This document shows, one piece after another, positions 1 to 32,715 of a stretch of DNA of 64,000 nucleotides; position 1 is the first letter of the stretch; each line of letters starts with the position of its first letter. The notes below the pieces were generated by a model. It was not told where the DNA came from and searched no databases. It worked only from the letters and a program-made list of their open reading frames with translations. The stretch comes from Branchiostoma floridae (Eukaryota > Chordata > Leptocardii > Amphioxiformes > Branchiostomatidae), in NCBI RefSeq assembly GCF_000003815.2, contig NC_049982.1:25814570-25878569 (forward strand), read 5' to 3'. Position numbers and translations under genes: made by a program.

Positions 1-359
1 CGAGGAACAGGTGGGTTATTAACGTTATTATCATATAGCCTACCCAAACTTACAAACTCCTGTATGATGCATAGATGCCTTGGTACCATACGTGTGAATT
101 CCATCTTGGTACCATACGTCGAATTTGTTCTTTGGTACATACATTTAAAAGGAGATTACAGATTGCATTTTGAAACCAAAATTTCCACAGAAAATATTCG
201 AAACATTGTAGTCTTTGGCTCTTTACAACAACAAAACATTACCAATGTTAACAGAAGGAGCCATTCCCCTCTTCTTGCAGTCTGTACTTATTCCCTCTGC
301 TCTGGAATATGTTTTGCTCCTTTTGATTGGCCAATGCCTTCATATCCTTTGTGTATCGC

Positions 360-476
360 TCCTTCTGATTGGTTAGAATGAATCGGCAGCGGTGTCGATT
401 TGCATCGACACTGGTGCCGGTGTTGATGCAAATCGACACCAGTGCCGGTGTCGATTCATTCTGACCAATCAGAAGG
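360..476. repeat. Long palindrome with CCTTCTGATTGG ends
   Basis: Left arm CCTTCTGATTGGTTAGAATG is mirrored by CATTCTGACCAATCAGAAGG on the right. The arms continue inward through repeats of GTGTCGATTTGCATCGACAC type, itself a near-perfect palindrome. Extra CCTTYTGATTGG copies lie at about 317 and 541, so the wider element may span 300-560. Confidence 0.7.
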
Positions 477-560
477 TCGATACACGCTGGGCTGGCGGGA
501 ATCTAAGTATTACGGCGTCATAACCAACGTGGAACGGGGCCTTCTGATTGGTCCGCGGCG

Positions 561-1513
561 CCTGGCTATATGATAATACACTGTAATGTACACTCAGTAT
601 ATATAGGTTATCATAAATAATAATTCTACACCACAATGGTACCAGAATGAAACAATGGGTTTCGTGGCTCGACACATTGTAATGATCTGTTAAAGCTATA
701 CTATGGAATTATTTGTGTTCAAATTTGAAATGCCCTAGAACTAAGAAATCTCAGATTTACAACCACTTATTGATTTTTTTTTACACTTTTGTGCCATTAT
801 TTCACGTTTGCAATGTAAAGGATTAGTCTACAAACATTTGACCTCCTGAATTAGACCCTCCTGTTTGTAAACAATAGCATGCTTGCCACCGGGGTGGGGT
901 AATCAGTTTGACACATGGCGCACAATGAAGATCTTCTTTGAAAGCACCCATATCTAATCACTCTAAAAAAGCATATAATCATGAACTTATTAGTCTATTT
1001 TGTAGGGTACCAACAAGCTGATGTCATATTCCCTTCAAAACTGCAAGAAACATTGTACAGAAAACTATCTACTGTACCGAGGAGCTTTTATCTGATGAAA
1101 GCTCCTTGACAGTGACTGTACTCAGATGAAATTGTCAACTGGCCCCCCCACTGGGAATAGGCTGATAAGGAACACAGAGACAGTGACCAGCCGCCTATGG
1201 CTATCTGTTTGCTGGAAGATCACAATTTTTATAACGTTATATCATGCTTATGTGGTGCAATGATATCGCAGCATTTTCCCCTGAATATTGGTATGCAATG
1301 GTATAGGGTTGATTGAACTAACAATGTAAAGAAAAAGTAGGAAAAGCTACTTTTTGATTTGTTCAAATATTCCGTAGTATCAATGAATGAATGAACTTTA
1401 TTGCATGACATTTGCACATGGTACAATTGTATTATTTGTAAGGCAATTGTAGTATGACTTTAACATTAGTATCTACACTGGTTATCTAAATTGTTTTGTT
1501 CTCTTTTCAGACA
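561..1513. other. No gene recognised
   Basis: AT-rich sequence without a supported exon. A short stretch at about 1383-1440 (gaatgaactttattgcatg) resembles the 3' end of a LINE or SINE, but too little remains to classify it. Confidence 0.4.
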
Positions 1514-1520
1514 TACTATT

Positions 1521-2935
1521 TGCAAAACTACCGAAGTCACGGGTTCCTCTCTCAGCACTCGGTGTCTAGTGCGGAAGGGGCCTTCCGCACTAGAAGTCTA
1601 GTGCCGACGTTACGTCCGCACTAGGTGTCCAGTGGTGAGTCGACTTCAGCACTGAAAACCCCGAATCATCACTAGAAACCGAGTGCTGAGACTACCTTCC
1701 GCACTAGAAAACGAGTGACGACAAATATTCCGCACTAGAAAACGAGTGACGACAAATATTCCGCACTAGAAAACGAGTGACGACAAATATTCCGCACAGG
1801 AAAACCAGTGACGACAAATATTCCGCACTTGAAACTGAGTGCTGACAGCCTGCCTCCGTTACGTTATTTACAGTTCCGGGCAGTTAAAGGTAACGTTACA
1901 CATATACAAATGTGATACATAAAAGAAGTGTAACAAAACGTTCACCTTGAGTCTGAGAAAGCTGCGTATGGGAGGAAATATCCGTGTCGGGTTTTCAAAG
2001 AACAGTACATATCAATTATTCTTTCTTATTTAGACACTTTTTTCTTCGTGACCAAAGTAGAACTGTCTAAACTGTCTGTAGCCGCCACGAATCAACAAAT
2101 GATGCATGCGAACGATTGATTGAAAGTAGTCTGCAACTCAAACACAACAAAGGGAGCTGCAATTTATTGGTATTTTATCTTCGTGAAATTTAGAAAAAGG
2201 GAACGAAGCTGACACACTGTTGACATGAGGTCATCATATACATAACACTATATACATGTAGGATGTAGCGTATGATACACACATGCTGTAAGTGTTTCGA
2301 GTTCCGACAGAGACAAGACTAGGGCAAAATTGATTTAAAATACTGAGTAAGTGACCGTCCGAAGGTGAGTAGGCGCTGCTGCATGTCAACTATGTTTTTG
2401 AGTAACAATTTGGACGCGAGCACTGGAAACCCAGTGCTGACGGTCTTAAGATGATAGTAGCACTCGGCTTCTAGTGCCGAAGTGGTATTAGCACTCGGCC
2501 TCTAGTGCCGAAAAGTCACCGAGCACTAGAAATCCCAGTGCGGAACCCGTGACTTAGGTAGATCGGCACTCGGTTATCCAGTGCTCAAAGACCTCCGCAC
2601 TGGGTGACCAGTGCTGAACGACCTTTGAACCACCCTTCCGCACTAGAAACCGAGTGCTGAGCGGAGATCAGCACTAGAAACCGAGTGCTGGGCGGAGTTC
2701 GGCACTAGAAACCGAGTGCTGGGCGGAGTTCGGCACTGGAAAACGAGTGCCGAGACAAGGTGTAGCTCTGGAATTCCAGTGCTGACGGGTCTTCAGCACT
2801 CGAACAAAGCCGTTCCGCACTGGAATTCCTGTGCGGAAGTTTCTTCCGTACTGGGCCCCGAGTGCCGACGCCAGTTTCCCCACGAATTCCGCACTGGGCG
2901 CCCAGTGCGGAACCCGTGACTTCGGTATACTTGCA
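1521..2935. mobile_element. Non-autonomous DNA transposon filled with short hairpins
   Basis: Both ends carry the same inverted sequence: ACCGAAGTCACGGGTTCC at 1529-1546, with its exact reverse complement at 2911-2928. The outermost TGCAA/TTGCA extend this inverted repeat with mismatches. TACTATT flanks both sides (1514-1520 and 2936-2942), a perfect 7-bp target duplication. The interior holds about 20 units of the form GCACT-N8-AGTGC spaced roughly 25-33 bp apart, in two blocks (1552-1850 and 2410-2925) around about 550 bp of non-repetitive sequence. A copy of the terminal sequence occurs internally near 2541-2558. No transposase is encoded. Confidence 0.8.
1695..1830. repeat. 31-bp direct tandem repeats inside the hairpin element
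   Basis: Four to five near-identical copies of a 31-bp unit (CCGCACTAGAAAACGAGTGA plus CGACAAATATT) follow one another. This is the only strictly tandem part of the array and probably reflects recent slippage or unequal exchange. Confidence 0.85.
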
Positions 2936-2942
2936 TACTATT

Positions 2943-3252
2943 TATGAATTACATGTACTTGTGTGAAGTAGAGAAGCGAACAAACCAATTTCTCCCTGCC
3001 GCGAAATTCGTAGCTAACATTTGCCCTTTTACAGTATCTACTGGTAAACCACAGGTATTCCCCGAGGATCATGACGTCACGACGCTAAAGACCAGCTGAT
3101 TAATTATTCATGAGCCATCATGGCCAGTTTCTTGCTCCGTTGGAAGCCACTTGGTTGGAAGCCTTAGGCGCTTAGTTTACATTCACAATCTCTCCACTAT
3201 ACGATCTTACGACAATAAGAATGCTCTGATATGATAATACAACAGCTGAAGA
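2943..3252 (+). promoter_or_regulatory. Presumed upstream region of the fusion gene
   Basis: About 310 bases separate the transposon from the candidate first ATG. The stretch contains a CRE-like TGACGTCA at about 3071. No TATA box is placed convincingly. Promoter status is inferred only from position. Confidence 0.25.
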
Positions 3253-24610
<21,358 letters not shown>

Positions 24611-27600
24611 GCAGAACATTTTGTAGAGATGAGTATAGATTTGGAATGTTCTGAAATGGCCCCTGCTGGTCATGGCTGGGTAGTTGGGCTGTACTGTATG
24701 ACAATCAAGTGAGACACACTGCATAGACTATTTCAGGCAGACTCAATACATTTTGTGCTGTCTGCTAGACTGTAAGAGGGACATCTTTAGTTGGTTTAGG
24801 ATAAGGGCCTAGGAATTTGTCTGTATGGTTAAGCTTAGGGATAGGAGCTTGAGCTAGGACTAGGCCTATGGCTAGGAGTTTGGGCCATGGCTAGGGTTAG
24901 TGTTTGGTCTAGGCTAGAGTTAGGATAATGGCTAGATTTTGGGCCAGAGCTTGTGCTCTAGTTACATTGTAGTTAGAATTTGGGCTAGGAATAGGGTTAG
25001 AGTTGGTGTCTACAGCCCAAGGTTCCATTTCCACTGTGGCATGGCTTTGTACTCAGATGCTAACAAGGTTAAATGCTAACAAAGCTAGCCTACATTGTTT
25101 TCTTTCAATGCTCATAGTAGAACATAATTGTGAAGTATGACATACTGACCTTCTGTCCCAATTTTAATCAATTTTACTTTTTTAGATATATCATTATCCC
25201 AGATAGTTTTTTAATTGATTGAATTTATATCACATTTATCTATATAATCTATTTTATTTAAAGCAGAATATTTATCTTGTTAACCAAACATTGCTGTGAA
25301 CAATTTGTATCAGAAGTTGGAATATAACTTACAATGAGATTACAGTAAGTGTCCTCTAAAAGGACAAAAGAAGGATTTTATCCTGTTTAACAGTTTGCCT
25401 CAGGAGGTATAGCTTGATAGCTTATGGGTAAGTATTCTCATTGCCCTTTCCTAGTCTAGCATAGTGGACAAAGATTTTTTATCTTATACTTTTCTTGATT
25501 TGTACCACTCCAGCTGTAACAAACTTGTGTCATTGTACATTTGTGAATACTAGAAGTTTTGTATCACAGGATTTTGCTTCGCCCTCCCAATACAAGTGTC
25601 CTGTAAAACTGTCTCCCTAGGTTGTTTGGAAACTATTTATGCTTCTTACATATCAGTGATGTGTTGACCTGCACCCTGCATAGTATAATGGCAATAACTA
25701 CTCTCAATTTTAAAAGGACTATTGCAGATGTTGAAATAAGGCAATGGCAAAATTAAAACTTAAGGTACAGTATGTGATGGTAGTCAAGAAATGTGCAACC
25801 ATAGGCCGGTTATATATTGCTTGAAAAATATTACCTCAACTACCAGGTCCTTGCTTCCTATATCTAAGAAGAATAAAAAGTAAGGAACATATGCTGTATA
25901 CTCAAGAGTGTGCTATTTATCTATGAAATGAATTACCGTGTGCTGTGGAATGTACAGGAAAGAGTATTGCTGACAAATGTAAAAATCTAGCATGAAATAC
26001 TGAAAATTATGCTCTTCAGGATTTTTATTAGTAAATTGTTAATTCTCAACTGCAATGTATCAATGAAAGTTTGCCCATTGTTTGAGATGTGAAAGTACAT
26101 TTTTCTAAGTAGTTGATTACAACTAATATATGTAAAATGATGAATCAGTGTAGAATGGACCATGGTCATGCAATGCAAAAAGGTATTGAAAATACAACAT
26201 ACATGTACTTGTGTACATTTTGTTTATGTAGATGTGGAATGCTATGTTGACTTCTACTTTGACAAGTCATCAAAACAGCATAGAAAGTTGAAGGGAATGG
26301 TAATCTCCAAGCAGATGTATGGGTCCGGCTCTGCTTTTTGCCTGTTTTGCAACTTTAAGTACTCTTTCCTTACCAGTACTGCACTTTTAGAGTTATAAGA
26401 ATCTGGCAGATTCTTGGAGTTACACTGTACATGGTAACCATTAAAAATACTACTACACTAGGAAAGAGTACTTAATGTTGCAAAACACTGAATGAGCTGG
26501 ATCCTTACATCTAAAATTTAGTTCAAAATTGCGGGAATGCCTGACCAACCATTGTTTTTGAAGATGAAGCTTACTGAAAATCAAAGTGCATGAGATAGGT
26601 ATGTACATTAAGGCAGCAGTCCAAGAAATTAAAGTGCATTGGGAACAGAATTTTCCAGACTTTTGAATGGAACTGTCCCTAGCAGCCAAAAGCTGCCAAA
26701 GTGAAACCATAGCTAGCTATATTTTGCTATTAAAAATTATAGCCTAGATATGGAATAGAGATTTATACTAGACAATTCAGAGACAATCCTGTATAATTAC
26801 TGTTGTCATTGTAAGTAGATGTATGGGAGATGGACTAATACGGTAACAGATGTCGTCAACATTTCTTCAGTATATTTTCCAAAATATTTTATCAATTCTG
26901 GTACCATTATAGTGTAGAATAATTATTTATGATAACCTATATATACTGAGTGTACATTACAATGTAATCAAGACTGGCTAAAAAAACTGCAGTATTCTAT
27001 ATTTTGTTATGTATGTATGTACATGAGTGAAGCATACCTTGTAACCAATGTTGTTAACTTCTGCAATATCATTGGCAAGAACATGTTTGTTGTGTCAAAC
27101 ATTTTCAGTTTCAGTCTTTTTATTTAACATATGAAAAAGAGCTTAACAAGAAGAGTAGCATCAATGATTATGCATAGAGAGCATGGACAAGGATACTAAT
27201 ACAGAACTGTTTATAAGTATAAACAGTAGCATCTGCTTCTCTTTTGGCATCCAACAATTCTTTCTGTCTTGGAACTAATTTGAAGGTAAATACTCGGGCC
27301 TTTACTAATGTATGTTTCTAAGAAAACTCGATGTTAAATACACAATATATTGAAATTCTACACTACAGTTTGATGATAATCAAGGCCTAATTTTTCAAAA
27401 GTGTGAGTAACTCGATATTATATAGCTAAGAAAGATGAACAAAAAGTATTATATTTGGCAAATATTACCAACAAAACAACTTTAACTTATTAAGCTTGAA
27501 ATACCTTTTTTTTCTTTTGGTGCAGATAACCAGATAACTACATATGGCCCAGACATGTTTTCCCTGCACTGGTCACTTCCTTTTCACTTCAGTAGATGAA

Positions 27601-27839
27601 CATCCAAAACAAATGTCACCAATATGTTGTGAGCTGGTTTTATTTGGTGCAAGAAGACATACATGTACGAAACACCAATTGTACCTGAACTAAACTGCAT
27701 AATATGCAACAGGTAATAATTTAGGCACTGTTAAGTGACAAAGTTGGTACACCATACCTACATACAGGAGAATGAATGCAAGCAAGATGGCAAACATAAG
27801 TGGGACCGTCAACAGAGGAAAGAATCTGGTTTAAATATA
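24611..27839 (+). other. 3' region of the fusion gene and intergenic space
   Basis: No coding exon is seen. About 24790-25020 holds irregular GGCTAGG/GGGTTAG repeats. A MITE-like element lies at 26300-26515. Polyadenylation signals of AATAAA type occur (for example about 25870), but the true 3' end is not determined. Confidence 0.4.
26300..26515. mobile_element. MITE-like inverted-arm element
   Basis: The arm AGATGTATGGGTCCGGCTCT through TTGCAACTTTAAGTACTCTTTCC (26311-26370) is mirrored at 26461-26512 with few mismatches. CTCCAAGCAGAT at the left end recurs at about 3814, and as CCAAGCAGAT at 7731, and marks a repeat family. Confidence 0.6.
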
Positions 27840-30005
27840 TCACCAGTATCTGTACTTTCTGATACAGTGGTCAGTACCACCAGATACAAACACATGCCCA
27901 TCATTTGTCACAGCCACCCCGCGGGGTGTTTCCATCTTGTCATCATTACTACTAATGGTGGACACCCAGGTACCATCTGAGCGATATACTTGAATCGTCT
28001 GGTATGGATCATCATTAGAGTCCCACGCAAAGTTTGCCAGAACTATGTTTCCTCTGCTGTCAGTTGTAACCCCCATAGGCATAGACATGTCCTGTGGCTG
28101 GAAACCCTCCTGACCAAATTGGTATCTGAAGTTCATATCCTTATCAAACACCTGAACGCGACAGTTATTACTATCTGTAACGATGATATTATCGTCTCTG
28201 TCCACACAGACATAAAATGGCTCATTGAACTCTCCCTCTGACTCGCCCTTCACCTGCCCTCCCACCTTTTTCACCAGGGTCCCATCTGCCTCAAACAGGA
28301 GGACACAGTGATCGTCTCTATCAGTTGCCACAATCCTCCCACTCCTCTGTACTGCCAAGCCGCCAGAACTGCTGCAAAATTCCATGGAAAAGCTATGCAG
28401 CTCTTCTCCTGACTGTGATAATCTCACTATGTCCTCTTCAGCATAAACCATTAAGGTGCCATCACTAAGAACTGAGAGTGACCAAGGGCTTGCTGATTGT
28501 ATTGGAATCAACCGACAGAAGTTCCCACTCAGATCGAACACCTGAACACGATTGTTGAAAGTATCAGCCACATACAACCTGTCTCCACTAACGGCTACAT
28601 CTCTAGGTTCATTAAACTGCCCCTGCTGGCTGCCTTCCTGCCCAAACTTCAACACAGGGTTGTTAGTGCCCACATCTATACTGATAGAGGAACACAGGCT
28701 CCCCTCTCCCTCCATAGTCACCCCCACCTCATGCTGCCCCAATGTTTGTGGCCTCCAGACTGCTTGAAAAGCCCCTTCACTGGTTCTGGTGGTTTCTAAC
28801 TCAACATACTGCCCCCCAGAGGACATGACTGTGACTTGCGGATTGATTTCCAAAACTTGACCTTCCTTTGGTGTGAAAATGACATTAGTTGGGAGACTTT
28901 CTATTGGGGGCTCCGTGATTAGTAGAGGCTTGCAAGTCAGGGACAGCTCAGAGTTACTAATAATGACTGTTGGAAGAAATGATACATGATTTTTCAGTGC
29001 TTCATGCTGAATCTGACTTAAGGATAGAGCATCTAGTCTGCCTCCTAGCTGTTTTCTGAGTGTGATGATTTCTACATCGTTACCTCGAGCTAGTATATCT
29101 GTGCAGAACTTCAGTTCCTCTTCAGTGGATTGTAACCTTTCTTCCAACTCTTGCTCTTCCTTCGTGAGAGGCTCCTTCTGTCTCATTTCCATCTTGGCAA
29201 GTTTTTCGGTGACTTCCTGTTCTTCCTTATCTAGTTTGGCTCTGAGTTCTGCAAAATGTTCCTTGATTTCCTGCTTTACAATCTGACAGTTCACTGAGAT
29301 GGTTGTGACTTCTTTGCCAACAACTACTTTAGTCCTCTTAAGAACATCGGCTGTATCCAGGCCTTTCCCCACTAAAGTCTGTAGTTCATCCTTGTACTTC
29401 TGGGCAACAAATCCCACCTTCTGTGGGTCATGGTTTGGTCCTGGTTGGTGCTCAGTAGTGGTGCAGTCTTGGCACACGAGTTTGTCACAGGGTTGGCAGT
29501 AGAAGGTCCTGCGCTGGTCTGCATGCTGAGGGCAGTACTGTGTTCGGGTGAACTTTGACCTACTGCCGGAGTCTTTCCGTTCATGTAGAGCGATGATGTA
29601 ATGGTCCTTCAAGGCAGGTGAGTTTCCATGTCCGGTAAGACAGTTTCCACATAAGAGGAGTTTGCAGTCTCCACATGTCCCCTCTATACTGGCATCTGAC
29701 TCACACATGCCGCAGGAGGCACGCAGTCTTTTAGCATTCGAGTGATGTACGGCCCTGAAGTCAAGCAAGTTGTTGATGTAGAAACTGGAGGGAAAACTGC
29801 TGACATCTGGTCCCTTTAGCCTCACCAGCTGACGACAGGTAGGACAGGTAAACTGAACCTCTCCCTTCCTCCACATCTCCAGACAGTTGGCACAGAAGGT
29901 GTGAAGACATGGCAGGATGCGAGGGTTGTTGTAGATCCCTTTGCAGACAGGACAAGTTAGGAGCTTATCGTCAAACTCCTCTAGTGAAAACTTTGATGAA
30001 GCCAT
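27840..30005 (-). CDS. TRIM protein: RING, two B-boxes, coiled coil, filamin repeat, NHL propeller
   Basis: This is a single-exon frame of 721 residues. A C3HC4 RING spans about residues 18-57 (C-P-V-C, C-L-H-T-F-C-x-x-C, C-P-T-C). A degenerate B-box1 lies near 97-140 and a B-box2 (Y-C-x-x-H then C-x-x-C-x-x-C-x-x-C) near 157-200. A long charged coiled coil covers about 202-318, a filamin/ABP280-like domain about 357-455, and NHL repeats about 462-721 (for example FNEPRDVAVSGDRLYVADTF). This order is that of TRIM2/TRIM3/TRIM71 E3 ubiquitin ligases. NHL propellers bind RNA or protein, so the substrate cannot be named. A TAG splice acceptor abuts the start codon, implying an upstream non-coding exon. 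Lancelets have many expanded TRIM genes, so orthology to a named member is not claimed. Confidence 0.9.
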   Translation of the reverse strand: MASSKFSLEEFDDKLLTCPVCKGIYNNPRILPCLHTFCANCLEMWRKGEVQFTCPTCRQLVRLKGPDVSSFPSSFYINNLLDFRAVHHSNAKRLRASCGMCESDASIEGTCGDCKLLLCGNCLTGHGNSPALKDHYIIALHERKDSGSRSKFTRTQYCPQHADQRRTFYCQPCDKLVCQDCTTTEHQPGPNHDPQKVGFVAQKYKDELQTLVGKGLDTADVLKRTKVVVGKEVTTISVNCQIVKQEIKEHFAELRAKLDKEEQEVTEKLAKMEMRQKEPLTKEEQELEERLQSTEEELKFCTDILARGNDVEIITLRKQLGGRLDALSLSQIQHEALKNHVSFLPTVIISNSELSLTCKPLLITEPPIESLPTNVIFTPKEGQVLEINPQVTVMSSGGQYVELETTRTSEGAFQAVWRPQTLGQHEVGVTMEGEGSLCSSISIDVGTNNPVLKFGQEGSQQGQFNEPRDVAVSGDRLYVADTFNNRVQVFDLSGNFCRLIPIQSASPWSLSVLSDGTLMVYAEEDIVRLSQSGEELHSFSMEFCSSSGGLAVQRSGRIVATDRDDHCVLLFEADGTLVKKVGGQVKGESEGEFNEPFYVCVDRDDNIIVTDSNNCRVQVFDKDMNFRYQFGQEGFQPQDMSMPMGVTTDSRGNIVLANFAWDSNDDPYQTIQVYRSDGTWVSTISSNDDKMETPRGVAVTNDGHVFVSGGTDHCIRKYRYW

Positions 30006-31543
30006 CTATAACAGAATAAAAAAGTAGACATTATCATGTAACTTCACAATTTTGGTGACAATACAGTATGTATATCTACACTACATGTATCCCAATTTAG
30101 GCTGCCTTCTCCACAAGTCTTGTGATTTCAAACTACTGTATCAACTTGTTTTTTATGATGATGAAATAAGTTAGGTCGAGCCGTAAGCCGTAATAAATGC
30201 ACCTCAAGCAGACTCTATAAATCATCTGCAGAATAAACGGGGCTGAACAATAGAAAAATACTATCGAACATTTACTCTTCAGTGAATGTAATAAACAATG
30301 CTTAAAAAAAGTCAAATAGTCAACGACTCACTGGAAATTCTTGATGGACAAGGGACCAAAACAAAATTTAGCCTGGAGTCCAGCCTTGTTACTGAGTAAC
30401 AACACTGTCTGAACAATTCTTTTCAGGTTTGGACTGAAATTTGGGAGGATATGGCACAGAGTCAGAGAACCAAAAGCATGTTGCAAATGACTTCACTATT
30501 TTCGTACTTACTCAAATTACTGCTAAATGGCCTTGAGAAATTTCCAGAGGCTGACCTTTGAATGAAAACAATTGTTCATCGGAAAAGTACTGCATGGTGA
30601 TTGGACTATCGTGTGCCAATGCCATCATCCAAATTGGATTCCAATCGGCAGCAGGCTCAGAGCAGCCCTGCCCATATATAATAAATATAATTTAGCTATG
30701 TACAATCTTGTTGGCATGGTAGCAACTGTCAAAAGCGGAATAAAGCTAACACGACTGAACTCCAGGCTAAAAACAGTGTTCTGTCTCCAAACTGCACAAA
30801 ATCCAAAACATCATGCAATAGGGTGTGAGGCTGTTTCCTTCCATCCAACAAATGTTCATGCAGCTTTCTAGTAAGTTTAGTAGCCAACTAGGATCGCCGT
30901 TGACCCAACCTTTCGCCAAGAATACTACATATGGGAGCAAAGCTCCCATGCCCTTGTTTCCTGAGAGGAATGCCAGCTGGCACTTAGCTGGTACCTGTAG
31001 CCTGACGAGGACCAGCCTGTGTTTTCTGCAAACCCTAAATTTTCAAAGTTGAACGCAGATGACTTTGAGTTTGACAAATTACTTGTTCCTGGCCAAACGT
31101 ATCCTTGGTTTTCCCTGATATATAAATTTGCGCCCATTTTCAGCTTGGAAACCGTACCTATATCTGCTTAGGCATTTAACGAGCCACAGATGTTTTCAAT
31201 TCAAGTCTTCCACAAGCGCATAGTCAGGAGCCCACGTGTTTCAAAACATAGTTCAGAAACAGCAGAGAATCACCTTCTATCTAACGTTACATGTTCAAAT
31301 GAGAGTTATCCGTGAGCCCAAGGGACACTTTTCATGCCACCAACATTTTTAACATTGAATTTGTTTGGGCATCCCTATAATTTATTCACGAGAGCCACGT
31401 ATAAATTTGCAAAACCGGCCGAGGCCCGCTCTATCTTCTGAAAATCAAGGATTCCTGTCTGCCTCACTATGTGCCCACGGGCGACAAGGTCAACATCAGT
31501 ACATCGTACAAAAGCTCTAGATGCTCACAAATTTTGCACTCAC
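30006..31543 (-). other. 5' UTR intron of the TRIM gene
   Basis: This stretch has no convincing coding exon. It contains a MITE-like element with inverted ends (30366-30773); the rest is anonymous sequence. Confidence 0.45.
30366..30773. mobile_element. MITE-like element with TTTAGCCTGGAGT ends
   Basis: TTTAGCCTGGAGTCCAGCCT at 30366 is mirrored by CTGAACTCCAGGCTAAA ending at 30773. Both continue into a TGTTA/TAACA extension. Roughly 410 bp, no coding capacity. Confidence 0.55.
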
Positions 31544-31650
31544 CAGAAATTGAAGTTTCTTCAGACGAACTCTGACCGCAGACGACGCCAGCTGTCAACA
31601 GAAAGCCCGCGAAAGTAATTACGACCTAGTGCGCATGTCTGAGACAAAAA
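31544..31650 (-). other. Probable non-coding first exon of the TRIM-NHL gene
   Basis: On the minus strand TTTCTG|GTGAGT gives a good donor at 31543/31542. It pairs with the TTATAG acceptor directly before the TRIM start codon at 30005, making a 1.5-kb intron in the 5' UTR. The upstream limit is a guess; no TATA box is obvious. Confidence 0.5.
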
Positions 31651-31839
31651 TGATTTTGATTGGAAGGAAAGCATAAGCGGGAAGTTTAAATCAACCAACC
31701 AGAACACTGTCTTTCTTTTCCATCGATACGATAAAGTATGGCAGGTATGGGGAAAGATTTGATTGAGAGGTAAATGTCAGATATCGATGACTTCTCTCCA
31801 CTTATTGCGTCTTTTGCAAACCAGGTGAAAAATTTTAAA

Positions 31840-32165
31840 ATCCAAACCCTCTGAAACGCTATTTCCTGAATTTTGAGGGGCAAATTTTGCTGCCAGACTA
31901 AGCTAACTTCAATGGAATTTCTGTTAAAGATACACATATAGTTTTAGCTTTTTATTGAGTGCGACACCCCCAACATATTTTCACCATTTCGAGCGGCGAA
32001 GGCACGAGCCGTAGCAAGGTAGGTTCTGGGAACACCCCCTGAAACGCCATTTCCTGCATTTTGAGGGACAAATTTTGCTGACAGACTAAGCTGAATTTAA
32101 TGCCACTTCTATAGTGAAAATGATTTTTTGAGGGCGACGACCCACGCCCCAACATATTTTGCACT
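31840..32165. repeat. Two diverged copies of a 130-bp direct repeat
   Basis: CCTGAAACGCCATTTCCTGC and TTTTGAGGGACAAATTTTGC with following sequence at 32040-32165 match 31850-31980 (ctctgaaacgctatttcctg and so on to ccccaacatattttcac). Function unknown. Confidence 0.6.
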
Positions 32166-32195
32166 ACGTTGTCGAAAGCCTCGAAGACGCAAGCG

Positions 32196-32267
32196 TTTCA
32201 TGACTTATCTACCGTTGTAGTCAAGGGATGACATCCCTTGACTACAACGTTAGATAAGTCATGAATC
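32196..32267. repeat. Compact perfect-stem hairpin
   Basis: TCATGACTTATCTA and TTGTAGTCAAGGGATG are followed after two bases by their reverse complements. The only stem interruption is a single extra base. The stem is about 33 bp. Confidence 0.7.
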
Positions 32268-32364
32268 ATGAATTGTGTTAACCTTCTCCCTGCTGCCTAG
32301 CGCACCAACAGAGAATTGATATCCAAATGGTTTCTTCAGTGTGTCAAAGGTTGATCTCCTCACT

Positions 32365-32715
32365 ACTAAGGATGGGATGGTACAGGATATATGGTACAGG
32401 GTGGGGAGGGCCCTTCAGTACTAAGGCTGGGATGGTACAGGGTATGTAGGGCTTGGTGGAAGGTCGGGGATGCTGAATGGTATATAGTACAGGGCCGGGT
32501 GGGAAAGGCCCTACAGCACTAAGGATGGGGATGGCACAGGATAGTGCGGGGTGGGGGAGAGGTCCTTGGTATTAGGATGGGGAAGGTACAGGATAGTGCA
32601 GGGGAGGGCCCTTAATTATAAGCACTCCGCGGCCGGTTGGGGAGGGTTCAAGAAAGTACAAGGGGAGGGTCCTTTAGCATTCCGATTGGGGAGGGTACAG
32701 GATAGGGTTTGAGAC
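32365..32715. repeat. G-rich minisatellite
   Basis: About six irregular units of 50-70 bp, each with ggatgg(g)a(t)ggtacaggata and ggggagggcc-type motifs. Units vary in length and order. Confidence 0.7.

Noticed and set aside
64-381. Open frame of 105 codons on the plus strand
   Set aside because: Runs into the palindrome at 360 and has no recognisable protein features.
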